Assembly (NCBI GenBank): GCA_964035575.1
Contig: OZ037892.1
Coordinates: 310,001 to 374,000 of the forward strand
Source: Rhynchopus sp. YZ270_cl-10
Taxonomy: Eukaryota > Euglenozoa > Diplonemea > Diplonemida > Diplonemidae
DNA length: 64,000 bases
Direction of reading: 5' to 3'
The position numbers were made by a program, and so were the translations under genes. How positions within the stretch are numbered: position 1 is the first letter of the stretch; every line of letters starts with the position of its first letter. Below the pieces are notes generated by a model. That model had not been told where the DNA came from, ran no database searches, and saw nothing but the letters and a program-made list of their open reading frames with translations. Shown piece after piece: positions 1-10,905 of this stretch.

Positions 1-3
1 CAC

Positions 4-535
4 GACTCCCCCCAGCATCGAAAGTATTATCCGATGCATAAAAGTTTTCGATTCTTGCTTCTTTTGAAAGATCGGTGCAAATTCTTTCCACATAAAAAAA
101 ATGTTTTTACGAAAATGAGTAGACCCTATGTCAGAGCACGTTGTCCTACAGATTTTAGAATGTGGGGGGGTCACAGGGGTGCCCACACCCCCACCCCGCC
201 TCCCCCCAGCATCGAAAGTAATATCCGATGCATAAAAGTTTTCGATTCTTGCTTCTTTTGAAAGATCGGCGAAAAATCTTTCGAAATATATAAAAATATG
301 TGTTCACAAAAATGGGTAGAACCCGACTAAAGGCTTGGCGGCATTGGGTATCGCGAAAGGTACATATTTGGGGTGTGGGTGAAAAAACGTCACTTTTGGT
401 GAAAGTAGCACCCCAGCCCCAGCACCGAAAGTAATATCAGATGCACAAAAGTTTTCGACTCTTGCTTCTTTTGAAAGATCGGTGCAAATTTTTTCCACAT
501 AAAAAAAATGTTTTTACGAAAATGAGTTGAACCTG
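4..535. repeat. 205-bp tandem repeat, about 2.6 units
   Basis: Three copies of a roughly 120-bp block (about 4-125, 198-320 and 412-530) recur at a 205-210 bp spacing. Each starts near CAGCATCGAAAGTA, contains TTTTCGATTCTTGCTTCTTT, and ends in a run of A before GTTTTTACGAAAATGAGT. The copies differ by scattered substitutions and small indels. The array probably extends left beyond the window. No coding potential is visible. Confidence 0.8.
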
Positions 536-560
536 TCTAAAATCATGGCGTGATTTCGAA

Positions 561-1990
561 AGCCATTAAAGTGGCTCTTGGCTCTTATAGGGTTAAAAAT
601 AAAAGAGAAAGTAGTCGGGGGATATTTTTTTTACTAAAAAACGACACGACGGGTGAATCGCGTCATCCCCAATGCCAACAGAAGTTACGGTTGTAACAAA
701 AGGCGGGGCTCCCCGCTCCATTCACGGAGTCAGAGACGGCAATAAGGTGCCCTGCGCCCTAGTCTCTGTGTCAGGTCAAAACAAAATAAAGTTGATAAGT
801 GCACATGCCTCTGTGGACAGGCACCATAGAGTGAAGACCTAGCAGATTCAAAAGGGTGTAAAACGGAGTAGGGGACGTGGGGTTGACATAACACGGAAAG
901 GTGTGGGAATTTTAGTCTAAAAGTTGAAATACATAAATGTGTTGTATTTCTTGGTTTCTACACTTGAAAGGTGTGGGAGGGTGAATCAACACCCTATTTA
1001 GTTGATTTCGAAAGGCATTTTTTTTCTTTTGGAGACGCTAGGGAAAAGAAGGAACGAAGGGTTTCAGGTCCAGATGGTGGTTGTGATGTGACTTTTATTT
1101 TTTATGTATCGACAATTTGTCCCCAAGATTCGCACCTGAAATGAGGGGGTGGAATCCTTGGTTGGTCATTTGGGCACTGCTTGGGCCACGCACTTCTGTT
1201 ACTACAGAACGCGTGGGTATGTTTCGTCCTCCTTCCCTATTCAACAATACTAACACACGCAGTATCAAATGGTGATACAAATGTCACCTTTTTTTTTTGT
1301 CAACAATCGCCTAAAGAACCCCCTTGGGGAACCTAGGGTACTAAATATTGGCCTTTTTTTACGTACCGATTACATCGTGCCCACCAAAGAGGTGCTGTAC
1401 TAAATGTCACCCAAAGGCTATGTACTCTTAATTGATTGAAACGACGCAAAAAAAAGTCGTCCTCAACTCAAGAAAGTAGTCTTTTTTTTAAAGTATCGAC
1501 AAATCGTGCCTATCAATAGAGAGGTTCAGTTCTTCAATATCACCATTTTTTCTTAACTTACATAGTCTCCATTCTGACGACAACAAAATAAAATAAAAAG
1601 AGGCTAGAAAGGCCGTGGGGGTTGGGGAGTGCCCCCGCAAGGGGTCCCACGGTTGCTCTCTTTGCGCTTGGTGTGAGTTGGCTGGAGCAATCCCTCACCA
1701 GAGAGAGTAAAAGGAGGGTGTGTGGATATACCTGCAGGGGGTACGTAGGGTAGAGGGAAGAAATATAGATGGGGGGAAAACATACAGTGAGGACTGTCTA
1801 TGATAAAAATATTTTATGGCATACACAAAATTATCCAAAAAAGCAAACAAAAAGTCCCAATTGGCCGAGGCACGCAGACACACTACCCCGGCAGAGCAAA
1901 AGAGAACAGGACTAGTATCAAGTAGTTTTGTTTGTGCGTAAAGTGTGTAATAAATATTCTGTGGTGATATTTTCATTACTGCAATACGCT
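561..1990. other. Intergenic, no gene recognised
   Basis: AT-rich sequence with many homopolymer A and T runs and only short random ORFs. A weak hairpin resembling family C lies near 800-830 (CATGCCTCTGTGGACAGGC). I see no coding region, RNA gene or clear mobile-element end. Confidence 0.5.
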
Positions 1991-1994
1991 CCCA

Positions 1995-2034
1995 CTGACT
2001 ACCTGGCAGTGAAGAGGAAACCTCTTTAAGGCCA
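1995..2034 (+). repeat. Family F hairpin repeat, copy 1
   Basis: CTGACTACCTGGCAGTGAAG followed by an AGAGG/CCTCT stem and GGCC, then poly-A. It matches 47244-47282 almost base for base. Confidence 0.7.
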
Positions 2035-2134
2035 AAAAAAAAAAAAGGCAAGAAAATATTCTCCAGAGAGAGAAAAAAAAAGAAGAGCTCTGCTGGATGT
2101 ACACGACAAGCTCAGAAGCGGGTAGGTAAATTAA

Positions 2135-2350
2135 AGAAAACTTGTAAAATGAATGTGCCTCTCGTGCACACACATCTTTACCACTATCGTTATCGCGCTG
2201 GAATGAACACGCTGGGGTTTGAAGATGGGTTGCCTCTTCGTTACAAAGACTGTTGTTCGGGATGTCGTCACCCCATTTGCTTGTATTGCAGGTTCAGGCA
2301 TAGGATGTTTGACTCTCAAGCATGTGGACAGTAAAGTAAGGACGGGTGAA
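2135..2350 (+). repeat. Long family C element, copy 1
   Basis: Starts with the family C hairpin (ATGTGCCTCTCGTGCACACA) at about 2147. It continues through a CGTTATCGCGC module and two further short stems to GGTTCAGGCAT. About 200 bp match 3708-3955 with few differences. No protein is evident. Confidence 0.75.
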
Positions 2351-2414
2351 CATCGGCCTCTGGTGTAGGCATTCGATGTAGATTTATTAATCTGCAAAGA
2401 AAAAGTTCTGTGAG

Positions 2415-2443
2415 AGGTATGAACCTAAGCCTCGCACAATGTT
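2415..2443 (+). repeat. Family B hairpin, degenerate copy
   Basis: TATGAACCTAAGCCTCGCAC matches the left half of family B; the right arm has diverged. Confidence 0.5.
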
Positions 2444-2474
2444 GAAAACCCCATTATTATGAAAGAAAGGTTGT

Positions 2475-2506
2475 TAAGATGAACCTAAGCCTCTCGTGCT
2501 TAGTAT
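2475..2506 (+). repeat. Family B hairpin
   Basis: AAGATGAACCTAAGCCTCTC then GTGCTTAGTA: a CTAAGC/GCTTAG stem around a CTCTCGT loop. Confidence 0.7.
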
Positions 2507-2536
2507 TCATATTCAATCGAAAAAAGAAAAGAAAGT

Positions 2537-2576
2537 GTCTTGAAATACAACAGCCCTCTCGTGGCGGTGCACCTGA
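2537..2576 (+). repeat. Family E element, left part
   Basis: TTGAAATACAACAGCCCTCT followed by CGTGGCGGTGCACCT. It matches the first half of the copies at 44753 and 58724. Confidence 0.6.
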
Positions 2577-2582
2577 AGAAGT

Positions 2583-2640
2583 GAAGTTGGTAATGCAGGC
2601 ACCCCTTGACCGAACCATGTATTGATGTCAGCCCCGGATA
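2583..2640 (+). repeat. Family D element, divergent
   Basis: AATGCAGGCACC, then a GATGTCAGCCCCGGAT end. It aligns with the family D copies at 6088, 39137 and 46346, with several substitutions. Confidence 0.5.
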
Positions 2641-2817
2641 CAAGTGATGTGATAACAAAAAAACAAAATTCGGGTATGACGTTTTCCTGGAGAACAGAAA
2701 GTGTCGTGGAGCACAAAAAGAGAAGGAGAAACAAACCGGGGAGGGGATGTGCAGACTTTCCACGAGGATCTCGAGCATTTTTTGCTAACTACGAGTTAGC
2801 TAACAAAAACAAAAAAG

Positions 2818-2872
2818 AGAAGTTGAAAAGTGCAAACGCCTCACCGTTCAACGGCGGACGCAGGGCACTGCT
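2818..2872 (+). repeat. Family A hairpin
   Basis: GAAGTTGAAAAGTGCAAACG, then GCCTCACCGTTC, CGGCGGACGC and GGGCACTG. The outer arms AGTGC/GCACT pair. A GGTTATCGAACCCCC stretch just downstream resembles a tRNA T-arm. Confidence 0.7.
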
Positions 2873-3707
2873 TCTCCGCGGGTTATCGAACCCCCAGAAA
2901 GCACTTCATTGGTATGCACACGGTTACCACGAGGGAGGTTGTAAAAGAAGGAATATAAAGAAAATAAAGAAAAACAGCAACGATATCAAGGTAGTAGGGG
3001 GGCCTATGCACCGGCTATTCCTTCATTTGGCGCGGAAAATTTGGCGCCTTTCGGCAAAAAAACCCAAAAATAGGTGAAACTACCCTATATACCTCACCAA
3101 AAATCACTTTCCGCCGGGTTTCAGGCACTTTTGAGCCTTTTTTTTTCAATTTTTTTTTGAAAAAAATCTGCAAAAAAACTGAAAATGGCAAAGGCAAATC
3201 CAGTGTAAAATGACAATTTTCAACAAAATGTGCGTTTAAATGTGCCAACGGGCAGCATTTTGTTTAAATTTTTGCTCATTTGAGTCCACAGAGTCCCAAA
3301 AAATGCATTGCCGGGGTCGTAGGTCAAAAAAGACTTAGAAATTTCAATTTAAAATCAAAAGGAGCCAAAATTACCGGTATAGGCTCCCCTAAAGGTAGAA
3401 TATTTAAAAAAAAACGGTGGAAGAGAAAAGGTAGAACCTCTAAAAGCAAAGTAAAGTGAAAAATAAAAACAACATTTAAACATCACGCTGAATACACAGG
3501 GGTGCGGGGATTATATTTATTTTTTTGCGATATTTTTTCAGAGAACAAAATATGTGCACAATTTTAAGAGCACATATTTTCTCTCTCTCTCTTGCAAGAT
3601 TGCCAACTCTCTCTCTCCCTCTCTTTTCGAACGCTGGCAGATGATTGCTTATATCGCCTCCGCTGCAAAAACGGTGGATAAAAACGGTGGATAAAAAAAG
3701 GGGGACA
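2873..3707. other. Intergenic, no gene recognised
   Basis: AT-rich and homopolymer-rich. A CTCTCT run lies near 3580-3620. Short ORFs here have no recognisable domain and overlap repeat sequence. Confidence 0.45.
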
Positions 3708-3955
3708 TAAAGAAGAAAACATGTAAAATGAATGTGCCTCTCGTGCACACACATCTTTACCACTATCGTTATCGCGCTGGAATGATCACGCTGGGGTTTG
3801 AAGATGGGTTGCCTCTTCGTTACAAAGACTGTTGTTTGGGATGATGTTACCCCATTTGCTTGTATTGCAGGTTCAGGCATGGGATGTTTACCTCTTAAGC
3901 AAACGGGTTTGCGGGTTTGTGTAATATACGCAATAAAGTAAGGTTGAGTGAATGA
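3708..3955 (+). repeat. Long family C element, copy 2
   Basis: Near-identical to 2135-2350 over about 200 bp, from GTAAAATGAATGTGCCTCTC to GGTTCAGGCATGGGATGTTT. The two copies lie 1.57 kb apart in the same orientation, which suggests duplication or two insertions of one element. Confidence 0.75.
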
Positions 3956-4730
3956 TAAGGCCCTCCGCTGCATCGCTTGTAGCCAATCGATGCAAGAGCG
4001 CTAATGGAGTGGAGGGCTCTTGACGTTGGGGGATGGAAAAATAGTAGGATCGGTAGGTAAGTAAAGTTGTTTTCGTTGATTGCACAATCCTCCTGTTTGA
4101 GGGATGATTGGCGACCGTACCGGTAATACTATTTCTCCTTTGAAGCAAGCTTCGTAGGAATAAAAAAACAAAATCTACCTAAAAAGGAAGGTGGTTGTGA
4201 TGAGTGTCGTAGTCACGATCCTTTTTTTCCCCCTGGCAATCAAACACTGCAAACCATTTAATCATTTTTGTTGGGAAAACAACGAAGAAAAATAACTTCA
4301 TGAACAAGACCCCCCGTGTTACAATTTATTTTAATCAGGATGTTAAGTATTTTCCTAAATATCCAATCATTTAGAGAAGAAAAAGGATTCGTAGAATTTA
4401 AGGAAGAACGTAATTCCCCCTCAATAAAAAAAAAACAAAAAACAGCAGTTTTAGAAATAAGTAGTGTTTAGTAACAATTGTAAGAGAGCAGGGCGCGCGC
4501 TAACTTTTCGGAAATTTCCCAAAAAAATGGATATCGGGTCCAAAAAAATGTACCTACAGGAAGTATGTGAAGGGGGCGGAAAAATCAGGGTTATATTGCA
4601 TTTCCTGAGAAAATCCCGGGCTGTGGTGGGGGATATACGGAAAAATGGACAAAATTTTGGTGACTCAAATTTTCACAAAATATGAACCCGTACTCGTAAA
4701 CAAGGGTCATTTTCAGGTCTTTCGGACACC
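3956..4730. other. Intergenic, no gene recognised
   Basis: No supported gene. The 200 bp before the microsatellite (GTGACTCAAATTTTCAC and neighbours) resemble in style the non-coding foldback elements at 59-63 kb. Confidence 0.4.
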
Positions 4731-5121
4731 CAGTACACAGTACACAGTACACAGTACACAGTACACAGTACACAGTACACAGTACACAGTACACAGTACA
4801 CAGTACACAGTACACAGTACACAGTACACAGTACACAGTACACAGTACACAGTACACAGTACACAGTACACAGTACACAGTACACAGTACACAGTACACA
4901 GTACACAGTACACAGTACACAGTACACAGTACACAGTACACAGTACACAGTACACAGTACACAGTACACAGTACACAGTACACAGTACACAGTACACAGT
5001 ACACAGTACACAGTACACAGTACACAGTACACAGTACACAGTACACAGTACACAGTACACAGTACACAGTACACAGTACACAGTACACAGTACACAGTAC
5101 ACAGTACACAGTACACAGTAC
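4731..5121. repeat. Perfect 7-bp microsatellite (CAGTACA)n
   Basis: About 56 uninterrupted units of CAGTACA. Because 7 is not a multiple of 3, all frames stay open as a 7-residue peptide repeat, giving spurious ORFs on both strands. No substitutions are visible, so the array is young or homogenised. Confidence 0.98.
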
Positions 5122-6087
5122 CGTGACTTCACCGGCCAACACCAGAAAACACCGGAAAATACCGGCAAACATGGTCAAAATTAGGTGGAATATACATAAG
5201 TACATCATTGGGGGGTAGAGAACAGGTAGCGCCGCAGGCGCACGGTACCCAACTTTTTTCTTTTTTCTTTCCCCTTTTCTCTGCTTTCTTTTGATTGCGC
5301 GAGCCGATTGCTCTCCACGGTGGGGTCACATGTGTGTACAAAAACTATCTGAAGTGCTCTTACTGTGCAATATGGGATTCTCTGGTTTTCTTAAGGAAAT
5401 CGTGTAATCAAAAAATTTTTGTACCTCGAAAAAACCTCGAAAATACCGGGTGTGAAGGTGTGGATTTAGCGCGTGCCCTGTAAGAGAGGAGGGGAGAGAA
5501 AAAAAAAAAAAACAACGACAAAGAAAAGGCACATAAATTTACATGAAAGACACTCGAAAAACATACATCCGGCGTCATATCAAATTGATGTACCGCCCGA
5601 AGGATATGGAATAGAAAAAAGGGATTTTTTAATTGATATTGAATTAATAAAACAACAAGAAGCAATTTATGAAATATGGGCCGTTATATTCGACGCACTG
5701 ACACCCACACACATAAACCATAGAATATACAAGAAGCACAGGTGGATTTAAAAAAAGAAAAAAACACCCCTTTTTTGACCCACCCCACCACACACAGACG
5801 AGCTAGCCATTATCTGTTGTGGAAAATAATGTGAGCCTAAAAAAGGCCTTATTTTTTTTTCCTCCTGTGCATAGTTATGAAGACATTAAAAACCACAAAT
5901 GATGGTAAAATAAACTAAAAAAAAAAAAAAATGATTTTTGCGTTCGGTTGAAGTTCAGTTACTCATAGTAAGATAATATATTTCGTAACATCGGGGGGGG
6001 GGAATGAATGCGAGTGAATACTGCGGAATACAAGAAACCCCGCCGCTTTTCAACGCATTTTTCTTTTTTGATATCATTAAAAAAATT
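5122..6087. other. Intergenic; AT-rich open stretch at 5540-5750
   Basis: No supported gene. A plus-strand frame from about 5545 to 5751 is open in strongly AT-rich sequence and reads like ordinary protein (…YQIDVPPEGYGIEKRDF…). I cannot assign it. It could be a decayed exon, an organelle-derived insert or chance. Confidence 0.35.
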
Positions 6088-6150
6088 GAAGTTGATGCAG
6101 GCACCTCCGATGGACCCACGTACGATGCCAGCCCAGGATGAAAGCATAAG
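6088..6150 (+). repeat. Family D element
   Basis: GTTGATGCAGGCACCTCCGA, GACCCACGTACGATGCCAG, then CCCAGGATGAAAGC. This is the best-preserved family D copy; GGCA/TGCC arms can pair. Confidence 0.7.
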
Positions 6151-6484
6151 TGCTCCACGACCAACAACAGAAGCTGTAAAAAGAAAAAGAAACCTAGTGG
6201 TGTGCACAACCACTTCGTCTGGCGGCCCAGCGTTCAAAATGCTTCTATTTCCTCCTTCATTTCATGAGGCGACAAAAAAAACAATTCTGGACCGCCGCTC
6301 CTAGGCGCTAACAAAGAAAGACAAAAGGGTAAGCATTAACGAACAGGACCTCACGTCCTATCAAAAAATCGAGCAACTTTTTTTTTACCCTCTCGCTCTT
6401 TTCTCTTTTTCTGATAAATTGTTGTGAGTAGTGTAGTTGCCTCGGTTGTGTTGCCACAGTTGTGCAAATCTCCACTTTCATTTC

Positions 6485-7867
6485 TCAGTCAAATGACGAC
6501 GCCCGCTGAAGCTGCACGGTGCTACCAGAGTTCTTCTTGTGTTTCACATTATAGTCAAACCAGATGGCCAGCAGGAAGGCAAGCCCGGAGGCTGCGAGGG
6601 TGACAATCCATGTGTCATGGTAGCAGTCAGATCCGTAACAGGAGCCAGACCCTTGGGTGTTGACGTCGTACACATGCGCTTGGTATGGCTGGAACAGCCA
6701 GGGACCTGCTGCGGACGCGCAGATGAGGATCCCCCAGTTGACTCCAAACACGTCTTCACCAAATTCTGCTGAGGTTAGGATTGGGACAATACACCACTGC
6801 CCTCCAAAGGCAATTCCTGTAAAGACGGCGGACGCCATGATTGCATCGTCGAAGATGAACAGCAAGGTGGCCTGCGCAAGCACAACGAAGGCGATGATGC
6901 CGACAAGGAGCGTGGAGATGCGCATGCCTCTGGCAGACATGATGTCTGATGCGACGCCGATGGAGACACGGAGAATGCCTCCAGCGATGGAAGCGGCGAG
7001 GGGAATGTTCGTGGACAGAGAGTCGCTGTCGTTTGGCTTGATTGCCGTTGCCACGTCTCCAGCATTGTTGATAAGCTGCAGCGTCACGCCCTGACCAAGC
7101 ATAAAGATAAAAAACAGAATCCAAAACTGCCTGCTCGCAAGCGACCGAAACTTTCCAAAGCGCGGACTCTCCTCAAGAGAAAGAAGACGCGTATCCTCTT
7201 CAGGCTTCTCAATGTCATCCTCATTCTGCTTCTTTATCACCCCAACAAACAACATTCCCAGCACACTCGCCACTGCTGTGCACACCGCACAAAACGTCAT
7301 AAACCCCGAAATATTCGGCGGTGTGCTGTCAAAGACGTGATGGTAAATCAACGTAAAGATTGCAGCAGAAAAGCCAAACATGCAGTCCAGCACCCCGATG
7401 ATCACCCCGTGAAGCTTTTTCGGGAAGTTCTGATAGTTAACCAAGGCCGCCATGTAGATAAAGGTACTGCCCTGGCCGACGAGAGAGAACTCCATGGCGA
7501 ACATACCCCATGAATCGGAGATGTTCTTTTTGGCAGATTCTCTGACAAGAACAAAGCCGCAGACAGCGATGATGCCACCAATGAGTGCACAGAGCTTTGC
7601 CCCACCAATGTCCGACACGATACCCACGAAGAAGGCAAAGCAAAACCCGACGTTCGCAATGGTGATGATACGCGACGATTCGGCATCACTCAGGTTGTGC
7701 TCATCACGTAGATCCGAGCTGTACGCACCGTACGCATACAGCGTCCCCGAGATGGACATCATGTAAATAGCAGCCGCAAGGTTCACCATCAGCTTCGGCG
7801 ACCTCAGCACAAAGAGAAGGTTGTCCCTAAAGAGCTCACCATCGTCGGGGTTGCTGTTAATCGACAT
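6485..7867 (-). CDS. Nodulin-like major facilitator transporter
   Basis: A 460-residue protein with about twelve hydrophobic segments in two halves of six. A charged cytosolic loop (about residues 214-240, KKQNEDDIEKPEEDTR) lies between the halves. The first segments (LAAAIYMMSISGTLYAYGAY, then SDLRDEHNLSDAESSRI) follow the nodulin-like/NFD4 branch of the MFS, which carries small organic solutes; the substrate cannot be read from sequence. The C-terminus is soluble and basic, then serine-rich. The ATG at 7867 is chosen because an acceptor-like CCACCTCATCAG ends 18 nt upstream. No intron is needed. It is the most downstream gene of the minus-strand series. The fold assignment is firm; the cellular membrane and substrate are unknown. 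Confidence 0.88.
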   Translation of the reverse strand: MSINSNPDDGELFRDNLLFVLRSPKLMVNLAAAIYMMSISGTLYAYGAYSSDLRDEHNLSDAESSRIITIANVGFCFAFFVGIVSDIGGAKLCALIGGIIAVCGFVLVRESAKKNISDSWGMFAMEFSLVGQGSTFIYMAALVNYQNFPKKLHGVIIGVLDCMFGFSAAIFTLIYHHVFDSTPPNISGFMTFCAVCTAVASVLGMLFVGVIKKQNEDDIEKPEEDTRLLSLEESPRFGKFRSLASRQFWILFFIFMLGQGVTLQLINNAGDVATAIKPNDSDSLSTNIPLAASIAGGILRVSIGVASDIMSARGMRISTLLVGIIAFVVLAQATLLFIFDDAIMASAVFTGIAFGGQWCIVPILTSAEFGEDVFGVNWGILICASAAGPWLFQPYQAHVYDVNTQGSGSCYGSDCYHDTWIVTLAASGLAFLLAIWFDYNVKHKKNSGSTVQLQRASSFD

Positions 7868-8090
7868 CTTCTCTTTTGGATGTGCCTGATGAGGTGGGGG
7901 TGGAATGGATGCCTAGTGAGGGTAATTCTTGCGCAGAATATGACCCTTAAGACGGCGGGGAACTGAATGGGGTGGAATGGAATGGAATGAGAAAAAAATG
8001 AGGGATAAAAACACCAGGTTGTTCGTTTGAGTTGACAAAAAAAAAAGGGGGAAAGGAAGAAGACGAAGGTTGTACAAAAAAAAGGAAGAA
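7868..8090. other. 5' flank of the transporter gene
   Basis: Contains the pyrimidine-rich tract and AG just upstream of the transporter ATG on the minus strand. No other feature is seen. Confidence 0.4.
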
Positions 8091-8091
8091 A

Positions 8092-8142
8092 GAAGTTGAA
8101 AGTGCAAACGCCGTTCACATCGGCGGACGCAGGGGCACTGGA
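8092..8142 (+). repeat. Family A hairpin
   Basis: AGAAGTTGAAAGTGCAAACG, then CATCGGCGGACGCAGG and GGCACTGGAAG. The inner CCTCACC segment is shortened relative to other copies. Confidence 0.7.
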
Positions 8143-8340
8143 AGAATGGTTGGTAGAGACTAAGGTTATCTTGAAAAAAGGGAAAAGAGCAATGGGGGGA
8201 AAAAGCTCGCGGAAACAGTGCTTCGAAGAGAAAGAGAAGGCTGAAATGTGCAAAACGTACAAAACGCTATACCCAATAAACGGGCGGATGTGGACACCTG
8301 TCCACATAGAGAGTGCAATAGAAGAGGAGGGGAAATGTTT

Positions 8341-8380
8341 ATAAGATGAACCTAAGCCTCTCCGTGCTTAGTCACCTTTT
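8341..8380 (+). repeat. Family B hairpin, near-consensus
   Basis: ATAAGATGAACCTAAGCCTC, then TCCGTGCTTAGTCACCTTTT. The outer AAGATGA/TCACCTT and inner CTAAGC/GCTTAG arms form one long hairpin. Confidence 0.8.
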
Positions 8381-8395
8381 AAAAAAATACTTGAG

Positions 8396-8433
8396 TAATG
8401 AATGTGTCCCTCGAATACAGACACACATTCACA
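8396..8433 (+). repeat. Family C hairpin, divergent
   Basis: AATGAATGTGTCCCTCGAAT, then ACAGACACACATTCAC. The arms pair as TGAATGTGT with ACACATTCA. Confidence 0.6.
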
Positions 8434-8870
8434 AAACGCCAAGGCAAGCCCCCCCGTATTCCACATAACACCAAAAAAAAAACCCCCCCTTTTTTGAATC
8501 ATTGTTTCCCCCCCAGATTGAATTAAGGCGTAAGCTGTTTGTTCTTTTCCCCCTCCCGTCTAACCGCGAAGAACCTCTGGCGGGTACACGGCACGACCTG
8601 TAAGGGCTGCCCCGATTGATGTTCCCAGTAAATAGCGAAGTCTGTCGGAGTTTTAAAAAACAAATAATGTACACTTCTGTACAGCACCATCCCACCTTTC
8701 AAAAAAAAGGGCAGGGTTGCTTTAAACAGAACTGCAACACCTCGCAAGAACTACAATAAATGATACATTTGACCCACTTCAAAAAATTTAGACTTTTTTT
8801 GACACAATCTTGGCCTACCTTCTTCTGTAACCTATACTGTCACATCCTCCTTCGTTGTTACAACACAACA

Positions 8871-10739
8871 TCAATAAATCCCACCATGATGCTTATGCGA
8901 CTGTGAACTGCGAAACTTCTGTGACGACCAGGGGCTGTAGTTCGCCCCAATGTAGAAGTTCTTTGAGCCCTCCTCCTTCACTGGGAGGCAGTAGATCAGC
9001 TCCTTCGCCTCTTCATGCGCACGCGCAGGCGACCTCCGCCTGCCACCCACACGCTTCGGACTCTTCTCGAACCCCCGCACCCCACCCTCCACAGCCACCC
9101 TACCTGCCTCCTTCCCCTTCTCTGCCTCCCCGCTCTTTTCCTTCACCTCCACCTCCACACCCCCGCGACCACGCCCCCTTCTGTCGATACTATTGGCGCT
9201 GATCTGCGTGCCTTCCCAGTAGTCAGGTTCGCAGTCACTGTCTGCAGAGGCGAGGGAAGTGGCAGGGACGCAGTGGGGGAGGTTGTAGCTGGGCGAAGGG
9301 GGGGTATTGTGGGGAATGCGTGGGGAAGAGCTGGTTGGAGTGCGTGGAGCGAGGGGTGGGTGGTGTGGCGGGGTGGAGACAGAGGGAGAGTGCTGTTGGG
9401 AGAGAAGGCGTTGTAAGGCATCCACCTTGGCCTCCATCTTGGCCGCATGCTGCTGATGGTGTCGCACCTCATTTCGCAGCTGTGCGACCGCATCAAGCAC
9501 TTCCCTGTCTGTACCTTCTCTCTGTCTCTGTTCGCTCCGAGATGCAAGACCATGTTCTCCACTCTGGTTATCACTCCGAGAAGTGTTGTGTCGTTCGATA
9601 CTGTTCTGCCTCTGCAGAGATGCATCAAGTTGGCTGTTGTGTTGCTTCCGTTGGTTGTTTTGCCAAGAAGGGGGTGCGTGGTTAGCACTCTGACTGTGTG
9701 ACATAAGGCGGTCTGCACTGCCCTGTCTCTCCTGGCGTTCACTCCGAGAGGTTGCTGCTGGGGGTGTTGTGTACACAGAGTCATTCTCAACCCCTTCACG
9801 CCCCTTCCCCTGCTGCTTCCAAGGCTCACCCCGGGTTGTGCCCCAGTACTTTGCAGTGTGTGACTTCTCATCTCTCTGCTCAGATCTTTTATCTACTACC
9901 GGGGGATGCTTTTGGGGCTTCTTGCTGACCCGAATGGAGGTATTGTTACCCCTTCGTTGCCTTCCTTTTTCAATGTCTACAGAAGATTTCCGTTCCCATG
10001 CGCGGACTAGACCTGAGACATCTGGTGTTACATTCCCACTCAACCCATTTTCCACCGGGGTACGGGGAATGCGATGAGACACTTTGATGGCCTGTTGTGC
10101 GAGGGGAGGGCGCGCCTCTTCGCCCACACTGCCTTTCTCTGCCTCTCCTCCCGCTTCTTCTTTTTCTCCTTCTCCCCTTTCTGCAAACTCGGCAAACTCA
10201 CCACTCAAAGGGGACATAGAAGATGAAAACCGTTGTGCCCCAAAATCCAACCCACGAACACTCTTCCGCCCCGTACACTCTGCCGACGTAAACCCCTTCA
10301 ACGATGCCATTCTCTCTGACAGAGGTGACGGGAAGGTGCTGAGGTCTATCTCCTCCTCCTCCTCCTTCTCGATGTGTTCTGCACGGGTCGATTGGAATAG
10401 GCCAATGGATGCAGCCGAGGCAGCGAGAGAAGGTGTTTTGGTAGCTAAGGATGATGTGGAGGAGGTGCAGCTAACGAAGGCGTCGGATTGAGACGCCAAA
10501 GAGGAGGGTTGGTGGTGAAGTGGAGGCTGCACGGTGCGGGGGGTCGTGGTTTCCTCGGGGGGTGCAGCGCAGCAGACGACCGGCGTACTGCTTGTACTGC
10601 TTCCCGCATCCTTCTGCTTCCAATCCCACACCTCTCTCACACTATCCCACGCCCACATCCCATCAGACTCCGTCGGATCGCTACCCGGCACCACCCACTG
10701 CTCCAAGCCTTCATCCCAGACATAGTCCCCACCCTCCAT
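8871..10739 (-). CDS. Low-complexity protein, function unknown
   Basis: A 622-residue open frame rich in Ser, Arg, Glu, Gln and Pro. The N-terminus has spaced tryptophans (VWDEGLEQWVV…MWAWDSVREVWDW). The middle is disordered and charged. A short coiled coil lies at about residues 410-445 (VLDAVAQLRNEVRHHQQHAA). It is followed by Pro/Ser-rich sequence and a Lys/Arg-rich tail ending in a conserved-looking aromatic patch (FYIGANYSPWSSQKF). No domain is recognised. The Trp-rich start may be a small protein-interaction motif, which is inference. Codon-like composition stands out from the AT-rich flanks, and there is no internal stop or intron. Long shadow ORFs on the other strand come from its GC content. 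Confidence 0.7.
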   Translation of the reverse strand: MEGGDYVWDEGLEQWVVPGSDPTESDGMWAWDSVREVWDWKQKDAGSSTSSTPVVCCAAPPEETTTPRTVQPPLHHQPSSLASQSDAFVSCTSSTSSLATKTPSLAASAASIGLFQSTRAEHIEKEEEEEIDLSTFPSPLSERMASLKGFTSAECTGRKSVRGLDFGAQRFSSSMSPLSGEFAEFAERGEGEKEEAGGEAEKGSVGEEARPPLAQQAIKVSHRIPRTPVENGLSGNVTPDVSGLVRAWERKSSVDIEKGRQRRGNNTSIRVSKKPQKHPPVVDKRSEQRDEKSHTAKYWGTTRGEPWKQQGKGREGVENDSVYTTPPAATSRSERQERQGSADRLMSHSQSANHAPPSWQNNQRKQHNSQLDASLQRQNSIERHNTSRSDNQSGEHGLASRSEQRQREGTDREVLDAVAQLRNEVRHHQQHAAKMEAKVDALQRLLSQQHSPSVSTPPHHPPLAPRTPTSSSPRIPHNTPPSPSYNLPHCVPATSLASADSDCEPDYWEGTQISANSIDRRGRGRGGVEVEVKEKSGEAEKGKEAGRVAVEGGVRGFEKSPKRVGGRRRSPARAHEEAKELIYCLPVKEEGSKNFYIGANYSPWSSQKFRSSQSHKHHGGIY

Positions 10740-10905
10740 TACACGGAGGGGAAAATGGTGTAAAAAGTTGTATTTTTAGCTACCGGTAAGCATCAGACGC
10801 TTGACCCGGAGTCAAATAGGTGTGGTTTTGTGTATGGCTGAGGAGGGGTGGGGTGGTGGGTGTTTTGAGGAATAGTGTGTGGTAAGGGTGTGCGTTTTTT
10901 TTATA

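Noticed and set aside
4591-5208. Long ORFs on both strands (TQYTVHS / VLCTVYC repeats)
   Set aside because: They are translations of the perfect 7-bp microsatellite, which is stop-free in all frames; no independent coding signal.
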